From: Bacillota bacterium
GTDB taxonomy: Bacteria; Bacillota_A; Clostridia; DSM-8532
DNA length: 8,451 bases
NCBI GenBank assembly: GCA_023424865.1
Contig: JAFADM010000029.1
Coordinates: 1 to 8,451 of the forward strand
Reading direction: 5' to 3'
Of this stretch, positions 1-4,669 are shown piece by piece. A program made the position numbers and the translations under genes. The notes beneath the pieces were generated by a model. The model saw only the letters and a program-made list of their open reading frames with translations, was not told where the DNA came from and did not search any database. Every line of letters starts with the position of its first letter. Within the stretch, counting starts at the first letter, position 1.

Positions 1-1
1 G

Positions 2-646
2 GAAGAGACCATTGCTTCTCCGGAGAAATTCAGCCTTTTTATCAATGGAAGGGATGACGAGCAGCTTTCAGCCTGGGTAAATCCCTTTGGGGATGTGAAT
101 AAAAGCGACTGGTTTTACGATGCGGTGCGCTTTGCCAATTTTAACGGCCTTTTTAGCGGCATTAGCTTATCAAGCTATTCGCCGCATACTTCCGCCACCA
201 GAGGAATGTTTGTAGCTGTGCTGGCAAGAATGTCTCATATCGCTCCGGAACTTTATACCCTGAGTCCCTTTGATGATGTAACCGGAAGGGAATGGTACGG
301 GCCTTCCGTTATCTGGGCTTACGAGAAGGGGCTTGCCGCAGGTCTGGGAGAAAGCACCTTCGGGCCTGAAGAAGATATTACCCGGGAGCAAATGATGGTT
401 ATTCTCTATCATTTTGCTCGCTTTTATAATATTAACACTGAAACCAGAGGTGAGGTTGGGGCTTTCACGGACAGAAACACCATCTCCGGCTGGGCGACGG
501 AGGCTATGAGCTGGTCCGTTGGCTTGGGCCTGCTTTTTGGGGATAACGACGGCAGGTTAAATCCTCAAAGCAAAGCCACCCGGGCAGAAACGTCCGCCAT
601 TCTCCAGCGTTTTGCCGAAAAAGCTGCTGCTGATTTCACCAACTGA
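2..646 (+). CDS. S-layer homology (SLH) domain surface protein, C-terminal part (5' truncated)
   Basis: The reading frame is open from the left edge (first full codon at base 2) to TGA at 644-646, giving 214 visible residues; the real start lies outside the window. GTG at 95 is only an internal valine codon in a conserved SLH core. Three SLH domains are visible at about residues 28-80, 89-141 and 154-206. Each has the aromatic pattern (DWFYDAV, EWYGPSVIWA, GWATEAMSW), a Gly-rich turn before a Pro (SPHTS, FGPEED, LNPQSK) and a TRxE-like motif (ATRGM, ITREQ, ATRAE). In this family, tandem C-terminal SLH domains bind pyruvylated secondary cell-wall polymer and hold the protein on the outside of the wall. 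The N-terminal functional part is missing, so the role beyond anchoring cannot be said. The first domain has TRGM in place of TRAE, so it may bind less well. The gene converges on argS. Confidence 0.93.
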   Translation, partial: EETIASPEKFSLFINGRDDEQLSAWVNPFGDVNKSDWFYDAVRFANFNGLFSGISLSSYSPHTSATRGMFVAVLARMSHIAPELYTLSPFDDVTGREWYGPSVIWAYEKGLAAGLGESTFGPEEDITREQMMVILYHFARFYNINTETRGEVGAFTDRNTISGWATEAMSWSVGLGLLFGDNDGRLNPQSKATRAETSAILQRFAEKAAADFTN

Positions 647-673
647 TCCTAGTGTCTTCTCACGCCACATGGA

Positions 674-2431
674 TCACATGCTCTCCGGGCATTCAATTCC
701 CAGGAGGGCCATTCCAGTACCCACAACGTTTTTTACTGCAGCACTCAATAGGAGACGGGCTTCCCGAACCGCGGCGTTTGTCTCCTTCAAAATGGGCTTT
801 TCATGGTAAAACCGGTTGTAACCCTGGCATAAATCCAGAAGGTAACCGGAGATCATGGAGGGCTCATATTGCTCACCCGCATCCATGACAGCTTGCGGGA
901 AACGGGACAGAAGCTTCACCACCTCAAAGGAGCCGTTGTCCGACAGGCCTTCATAATCCGGCGTGACCACATCCTCTCCCCCTGACAGGAAATCCGCTTT
1001 CTTGCCCTCGTTCCACTGGTCGGGCGCTTTTCGAAGCAAGCTGGATATACGGGCATAGGTGTACTGGATATAGCAGGAGGTTTCCCCTTCAAAATTCAGT
1101 ACCTTTTCCCAAACAAACACCGAATCCTTCGTTCGCTTATTCTTTAGCGCGCTGAACTTAACCGCGCCCACTCCCACCATCCGGGCTACGTCTTCCTTAT
1201 CCTCCAGTTGAGGGTTTTTATCCTCAATAATGTGAGCGGCCTTGCTCACGGCCTCCTTTAGAACCTCTTCAAGATAAATGACACTTCCCTTTCGGGTGCC
1301 CATAGATCCGGATTCCAGGCTAATGACACCATTGGCCACATGTACAAGGCTTTCTCCCCGGGCATAGCCTAAAAGCTCCGCAACCTTGAAAACCTGCCTG
1401 AAATGAAGCTCCTGATGGACCCCAACACAGTAAAGCGCCTTATGAAAGCGGTAATTTTGACTGCGATAAAGAAGGGCGGCCAAATCACGGGTAGCATAGA
1501 GCGTAGCCCCGTCCCTCCGTAATATAAGGCATGGGGGCATGGCGTATTGAGCCAAATCCACAATCCTTGCGCCCTCGCTTTCAACTAAAAGGCCCTTGTT
1601 ATCCAGCTCTTCCACCACAGGCTCCATTTTATCGGTATAAAAGCTCTCCCCGTCCCAGGAATCAAAGGCAATATTCAGAAGCTCTAAAATCCTTTTAAAC
1701 TCGTCAATACTGACCTTGCGGAACCACTGCCAAAGGCGCACATTCTCTTCTTTCCCATCCTCCAGCGCCTTAAAGGCGGCTCGGGCCTGATCATTGAGGC
1801 TGTCGTCCTTTTCCGCCTCCTCGTGAAAGCGGACATAAATAGCCACCAGCTCCTTAATGGGGTTTTTCTCGATTTTTTCCGGATCCCCCCACTTCTTATA
1901 AGCTGTTATAAGCTTGCCGAACTGGGTCCCCCAATCTCCCAAATGATTGATTCCTATAACCCTGTACCCAAGGAACCGGCAGATGTGGCATAAGGAGCCG
2001 CCAATCACAGTAGTGGGAAGGTGTCCCATATGAAAGGGCTTGGCAATATTGGCAGCACAAAAATCGATGACAATAGTCTTGCCTTCACCCTGCCTGGAGC
2101 GGCCATAATCCCGCCCCTGCCGGATAATTTCAGACAAAACATATTCGCCAAAGCCTTTTCTGTCTGCAAAAAAATTCACATAGCCGCCCACGGAGGCCAT
2201 GCGGCTTATATAAGGCGGCAGTGCCATTTGAGCAGCGATGGCAGCAGAAATCCCCGCCGGATTTTGCCTTAATTCTCTGGCAAGAGTAAAGACCGGAAAG
2301 GAGAAATCCCCCAATTCGCTGTCCGGAGGTATTTCGATAAGCCGGTAAAGCTCATCCTCCTCCCGTCTTATGCCCATTTCCTTTAAATACCCATGCAAAC
2401 ACCCGGCAATTCCTGTTTTAATTGCTTTCAT
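674..2431 (-). CDS. argS: Arginyl-tRNA synthetase (arginine--tRNA ligase)
   Basis: A complete 585-residue class I aminoacyl-tRNA synthetase that charges tRNA-Arg with arginine using ATP in the cytoplasm. Residues 1-100 form the ArgRS-specific N-terminal tRNA-recognition domain. The Rossmann core follows, with the HIGH signature as HMGH at 134-137 in the ArgRS context NIAKPFHMGH, then NHLGDWGTQFGK at about 162-173. The KMSKS loop is represented by MGTRKG at 377-382, a usual ArgRS variant. The C-terminal DALR-type anticodon-binding domain starts near residue 454 (YIQYTYARISSLLRKA) and ends with the typical YNRFY stretch. Length and motif order are normal. The ATG at 2431 is chosen because GAGGAGGG lies 6 bases upstream and the product starts directly with the N-terminal domain. 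The gene is preceded by its own promoter and a T-box, so expression should rise when uncharged tRNA-Arg accumulates. Confidence 0.98.
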   Translation of the reverse strand: MKAIKTGIAGCLHGYLKEMGIRREEDELYRLIEIPPDSELGDFSFPVFTLARELRQNPAGISAAIAAQMALPPYISRMASVGGYVNFFADRKGFGEYVLSEIIRQGRDYGRSRQGEGKTIVIDFCAANIAKPFHMGHLPTTVIGGSLCHICRFLGYRVIGINHLGDWGTQFGKLITAYKKWGDPEKIEKNPIKELVAIYVRFHEEAEKDDSLNDQARAAFKALEDGKEENVRLWQWFRKVSIDEFKRILELLNIAFDSWDGESFYTDKMEPVVEELDNKGLLVESEGARIVDLAQYAMPPCLILRRDGATLYATRDLAALLYRSQNYRFHKALYCVGVHQELHFRQVFKVAELLGYARGESLVHVANGVISLESGSMGTRKGSVIYLEEVLKEAVSKAAHIIEDKNPQLEDKEDVARMVGVGAVKFSALKNKRTKDSVFVWEKVLNFEGETSCYIQYTYARISSLLRKAPDQWNEGKKADFLSGGEDVVTPDYEGLSDNGSFEVVKLLSRFPQAVMDAGEQYEPSMISGYLLDLCQGYNRFYHEKPILKETNAAVREARLLLSAAVKNVVGTGMALLGIECPESM

Positions 2432-2436
2432 TCCAG

Positions 2437-2445
2437 TCCCTCCTC
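2437..2445 (-). promoter_or_regulatory. Ribosome binding site of argS
   Basis: On the minus strand GAGGAGGGA stands 5-6 bases before the ATG at 2431. It is close to a perfect Shine-Dalgarno match and fixes the argS start. It lies after the T-box terminator, so it is made only in read-through transcripts. Confidence 0.9.
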
Positions 2446-2480
2446 AAATATCCCTAACACGATGCAATTTAAAAAAGCAT

Positions 2481-2516
2481 AAAAAAAACTCCGTTCTCGT
2501 AAAGAGACGGAGTTTT
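2481..2516 (-). terminator. Regulated intrinsic terminator of the argS T-box
   Basis: On the minus strand AAAACTCCGT pairs with ACGGAGTTTT, extended by CTC/GAG across one bulged A, with loop TTTAC, and is followed by a run of T (2488-2481). It is a strong intrinsic terminator whose 5' arm is shared with the antiterminator. It should stop transcription when tRNA-Arg is charged. Confidence 0.93.
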
Positions 2517-2531
2517 CCGCGGTACCACTCT
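2503..2531 (-). promoter_or_regulatory. T-box core and antiterminator helix
   Basis: AGAGTGGTACCGCGG (2531-2517) carries the invariant TGGT bulge and ACCGCG. AGAG at 2531-2528 can pair with CTCT at 2506-2503, which is also the 5' arm of the terminator. This gives the usual mutually exclusive antiterminator and terminator. The commonest T-box core reads AGGG here; the change to AGAG is matched in the partner strand. Confidence 0.88.
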
Positions 2532-2719
2532 GATTGACCTGTGAAAAGAATCACAGATCCGCTTTATGCCTGTATCGCAGGGCTGCGTTCCCCCTACTTA
2601 ACTGTTCAGGGGAAATCTCCCCGGCTCTTTTCCCTCCTGCGTAACCCTCGGGCTTACACCCTCCCCGATTCGCTTTGGCACCAGCCAGCAAGGTACTTCT
2701 CCGGTTCATCGACTTATTC

Positions 2720-2728
2720 CTTATATCA
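2720..2728 (-). promoter_or_regulatory. Extended -10 promoter for the argS T-box transcript
   Basis: TGATATAAG on the minus strand contains TG-N-TATAAG, an extended -10 box with five of six consensus bases. No good -35 hexamer stands 17 bases upstream (ATAGTA), which is common for extended -10 promoters. A start around 2713-2711 would place the 5' end just before T-box Stem I, where it is expected. An alternative is TTGAAC (2742-2737) with AATAAG (2718-2713) at 18-base spacing. Confidence 0.6.
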
Positions 2729-2843
2729 TTTAATCGGTTCAATACTATCACGTTGTTTTTTGGGGATTTCCCGCAGGCTAATCCCGCTGCTGCGCTTTCG
2801 TTTTAATTATTATATCTCATTGTTTGCAGATGTAAAGCATCAT
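2729..2843. other. Intergenic spacer between membrane-protein gene and argS promoter
   Basis: No gene is seen here. The only structure is GGGATT (2763-2768) with AATCCC (2780-2785), a 6-bp hairpin with an 11-base loop. On the minus strand it is followed by A residues, not T, so it is not an intrinsic terminator for the gene upstream. Together with the T-box leader and the ribosome binding site this accounts for the whole gap from 2432 to 2843. Confidence 0.6.
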
Positions 2844-4082
2844 TTATTTTTCAGGCTCTTTTTTTCTGAAGGCATTGAGCAGCGGTACCATAACAGCGGC
2901 GACAATACCGGCTGAAAAGCCTGTGTTGTATAGGTTCATGCCGCCGTGGAGAATACCGGAGTTCAGCACCACTGACGAATTGATAAACCCGGCTACCACA
3001 CCCCAGAACCATCCATAATGGCCGGCTATAGGCGCCAATGCCGTACCGAACAAAGCGGCCAGCAATATGGACGGGTCATTGACATTCCATATTTTAGTAA
3101 CACCTCCAATATACACTCCCAGAAAAATGGGAAGTATATTTCTGGCGTGCTTACCGAACGCACCGAAGCCGGATACAGTAAGTATTCCGCCTATGGTAGG
3201 CCCATTAAGATTACCCCCTACAAGAAGCACATAGCCCATAGCCAGAAGGCCGTTTATGCCCATATTGACAAGAAGAGTCTCCAGACCTTCCTTCTCAAAA
3301 AATTCTCCGCCGGGATTGCCTGTAATGTTAAACAGGTTGCCAAGCCTTTTAATGGCTTTTCGGTTAATCAGAATTCCGGCTGCTGCAAAGGCAGTAAAAA
3401 GAATCCCAAGAAAGACGCCCGCGCTGAAATCATTTTCCGTACTCCACACAAGCTTGCTATAGGTGGTGTAGCCGTAGGACTTAAAAACCGAAACATAAAC
3501 CGTACCCAGGATTCCAACTGAAAATCCGATATTGTACAAATTAAAGCCATTATGAATCTTAAGCACATTGGCCGACAAAGGGGTAATAATAAGACCGATG
3601 CTCACTCCTACAGCTATGCTTAAGATTATACCCAGCCACAGAGGCAGCTCCATAAAAAACAGAAGCTCCGTTACAATGGGCGCAATACTGGTTGCCAGCA
3701 ACGCCACATGTATTAAATCCCTGAACGGCTCCCTTCGAAGCCTGGCATAGAGGTATACCCCTAACAGAATGGGCCAGATATTCAGGAGGTTTTTCCCGAA
3801 CAGGCCAAAGCTGCCCATTAAAAAGACTGCGGCAATGGTGACGCCTGTGATGTCTACTTTAAACACAAACATGATTAAAAGGGACACCAGCATAAGCAGT
3901 CCGGCATTTACAAAGGCGGCTCCCATACCTCCTACGGCTATATAGTCGGTAATGAGAACTCCCGATTCCACCATAATGCGATATAGCCCCGCAATAATGC
4001 CGGAGGGTGAATCGGTTATAAAGCCAAATAAGACAAAGGACATTGAAATAAGCGTTAACAGGACATATCTTGCGACAAACAT
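2844..4082 (-). CDS. Polytopic membrane protein, DUF1576 type, function unknown
   Basis: A very hydrophobic protein of 412 residues from ATG 4082, with roughly ten to twelve membrane segments and a short basic C-terminal tail (AFRKKEPEK). I recognise it from overall pattern as a DUF1576-family integral membrane protein, whose substrate and function are not known to me. It has an internal duplication: FGLFGKNLLNIWPILLGVY (92-110) matches FGAFGKHARNILPIFLGVY (306-324), and HNGFNLYNIGFSVGI (177-191) matches HGGMNLYNTGFSAGI (379-393). Such two-fold architecture is usual in transporters and channels; a transport role is inference. ATG 4082 lacks a good ribosome binding site. A better start, ATG at 4144 with GGGAG 6 bases upstream, is one base out of frame, and the codons between (IKAAANKALGKDGGTIGS) read as plausible protein. 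A lost T in the run 4141-4138 would explain this; repaired, the protein would have 433 residues. Confidence 0.82.
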   Translation of the reverse strand: MFVARYVLLTLISMSFVLFGFITDSPSGIIAGLYRIMVESGVLITDYIAVGGMGAAFVNAGLLMLVSLLIMFVFKVDITGVTIAAVFLMGSFGLFGKNLLNIWPILLGVYLYARLRREPFRDLIHVALLATSIAPIVTELLFFMELPLWLGIILSIAVGVSIGLIITPLSANVLKIHNGFNLYNIGFSVGILGTVYVSVFKSYGYTTYSKLVWSTENDFSAGVFLGILFTAFAAAGILINRKAIKRLGNLFNITGNPGGEFFEKEGLETLLVNMGINGLLAMGYVLLVGGNLNGPTIGGILTVSGFGAFGKHARNILPIFLGVYIGGVTKIWNVNDPSILLAALFGTALAPIAGHYGWFWGVVAGFINSSVVLNSGILHGGMNLYNTGFSAGIVAAVMVPLLNAFRKKEPEK

Positions 4083-4141
4083 AGAGCCGATGGTACCGCC
4101 ATCTTTTCCTAAGGCCTTGTTTGCAGCTGCCTTAATGAAAA

Positions 4142-4155
4142 CATATCACTCTCCC
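4142..4155 (-). promoter_or_regulatory. Ribosome binding site and probable original start of the membrane-protein gene
   Basis: On the minus strand GGGAG (4155-4151) is followed by six bases and ATG (4144-4142), an ideal arrangement. As sequenced, this ATG reads only 11 sense codons to TAG at 4111-4109. One additional base in the following T run (4141-4138) would join it to the main frame. It could instead be a short upstream ORF, but no other good ribosome binding site precedes ATG 4082. Confidence 0.6.
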
Positions 4156-4193
4156 AACCTTTTTTATTTTTAAAGCCCGGTTAGCCCCCAGGC
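4154..4193 (-). promoter_or_regulatory. Alternative hairpins near the ribosome binding site
   Basis: Two mutually exclusive pairings can be drawn on the minus strand. One is GCCTGG (4193-4188) with CCGGGC (4180-4175), followed by only three T then A-rich sequence, so it is at best a weak terminator. The other is CTAACC (4184-4179) with GGTTGG (4159-4154), which would cover the start of the Shine-Dalgarno sequence. The overlap is compatible with translational control of the membrane-protein gene; this is inference from pairing by eye. Confidence 0.35.
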
Positions 4194-4263
4194 AGTGAAT
4201 GAAAAAGATCCATTCAATTAATCATAATCTATAACAAAGGGATGAGGCAACAACTAAAGTCTG

Positions 4264-4427
4264 GCGCTTTGATTCGGAATTGAAAGACGAAGGCGCTATG
4301 GAGCAGGGATTTATGCCTGCCGCTGGGTAATTCCATACCGGCTGGTCGCAAGCTGACGCTTGCTGCTCTCCTATGCTGCCCAGGCATAAACCTACTCCAG
4401 CACTCATTTTAAATTCCGGAGGAGTGC
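4264..4427 (-). ncRNA. Long imperfect hairpin in the leader of the membrane-protein gene; possible structured RNA
   Basis: The two arms are a long interrupted inverted repeat. Pairings in plus coordinates are: GCGCT 4264-4268 with AGTGC 4423-4427 (one wobble); TTCGGAATT 4273-4281 with AATTCCGGA 4412-4420 (one wobble); GGAGCAGG 4300-4307 with CCTACTCC 4391-4398 (one mismatch); and a perfect 10-bp TTTATGCCTG 4310-4319 with CAGGCATAAA 4381-4390. Inside is a tetraloop hairpin GCAAGC/GCTTGC (4348-4353 with 4358-4363). It lies between a candidate promoter and the membrane-protein start, so on the minus strand it would be a 5' leader element. I do not recognise a known riboswitch consensus (no T-box core; no TPP, SAM, glycine, lysine, purine or cobalamin signatures). 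Alternatives are a non-autonomous mobile element remnant, a free small RNA, or a hairpin without function. Confidence 0.5.
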
Positions 4428-4468
4428 AAACCTTACGTCATGAGCCGGTATATGGCGGGATATATTCA

Positions 4469-4474
4469 ATTATA
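4469..4474 (-). promoter_or_regulatory. Candidate -10 box for the membrane-protein transcript
   Basis: A perfect TATAAT on the minus strand (4474-4469). The region 17-18 bases upstream is A/T-rich but has no clear TTGACA. A start near 4462 would give a leader of about 320 bases that begins some 35 bases before the large hairpin. The -35 is weak, so this is tentative. Confidence 0.45.
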
Positions 4475-4551
4475 TGAGGCTGGGAAGAGATAATTTTTGA
4501 ATTATTATTCATTTTCATTGTGATTGAATGATGCTTAATAGGGTTAGTATC

Positions 4552-4590
4552 AAAGCAAAAAGCTCGGGGGCATCGAACCCCCGAGCTTTT
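4552..4590 (-). terminator. Strong intrinsic terminator after the lyase gene
   Basis: AAAAGCTCGGGGG (4558-4570) pairs perfectly over 13 bp with CCCCCGAGCTTTT (4578-4590) around a 7-base loop. On the minus strand it ends in TTTTTGCTTT, as expected for a terminator about 80 bases after the lyase stop. The plus-strand side ends in TTTT and could also work, but no plus-strand gene reads into it. It separates the lyase transcript from the leader downstream. The rest of the stretch 4475-4669 holds nothing else I can identify. Confidence 0.93.
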
Positions 4591-4669
4591 AGACTGTTTT
4601 GCCGCCAGTCCTTCTTATTTATGGCTTATCTTTTCGGATGGGAATACCTTCCCCCCACCGCATCGGCCT

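Larger units (their letters stand above)
2481..2713 (-). promoter_or_regulatory. T-box riboswitch leader of argS
   Basis: A complete T-box leader that senses charging of tRNA and controls transcription into argS. On the minus strand the order is: Stem I base CCGG (2704-2701) pairing with CCGG (2624-2621); the loop-E strand AGTA (2697-2694) opposite GAA (2632-2630); a distal hairpin TCGGG/CCCGA (2668-2664 with 2652-2648) enclosing the conserved GGTG; a Stem II/pseudoknot region with TAAGTAGGGGGAACG near 2600-2580; Stem III as CTGTGA/TCACAG at about 2557-2540; the T-box core AGAGTGGTACCGCGG (2531-2517); then a terminator. TGGT at 2527-2524 would pair with the NCCA end of uncharged tRNA. A candidate Arg specifier AGA lies at 2628-2626, just after GAAA in the specifier loop; the exact register is uncertain (see findings). 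The gene downstream makes tRNA-Arg the expected ligand. Confidence 0.95.

Noticed and set aside
95..646. GTG at 95 as the start of a small SLH protein
   Set aside because: The same frame is open to the left edge and the first SLH domain begins before this codon (NPFGDVNKSDW), so the gene is simply cut by the window.
2762..2785. Hairpin GGGATT/AATCCC as terminator of the membrane-protein gene
   Set aside because: The stem is short, the loop is 11 bases, and the sequence after it on the minus strand is A-rich rather than T-rich.
2541..2915. Plus-strand open frame of 124 codons
   Set aside because: It is antisense to the T-box leader and the end of the membrane-protein gene. The T-box explains the conserved sequence better, and the frame has no ribosome binding site.
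4091..4110. GGCGGTACCATC on the minus strand as a second T-box core
   Set aside because: It only loosely resembles the T-box core, lacks the TGGN bulge sequence and has no terminator after it; it falls in the probable N-terminal coding part of the membrane-protein gene.
4222..4407. Minus-strand 61-codon frame in the leader, a possible leader peptide
   Set aside because: It runs through the inverted repeat, has no ribosome binding site before its ATG, and has a composition unlike a real protein. The base-pairing explains the region better.
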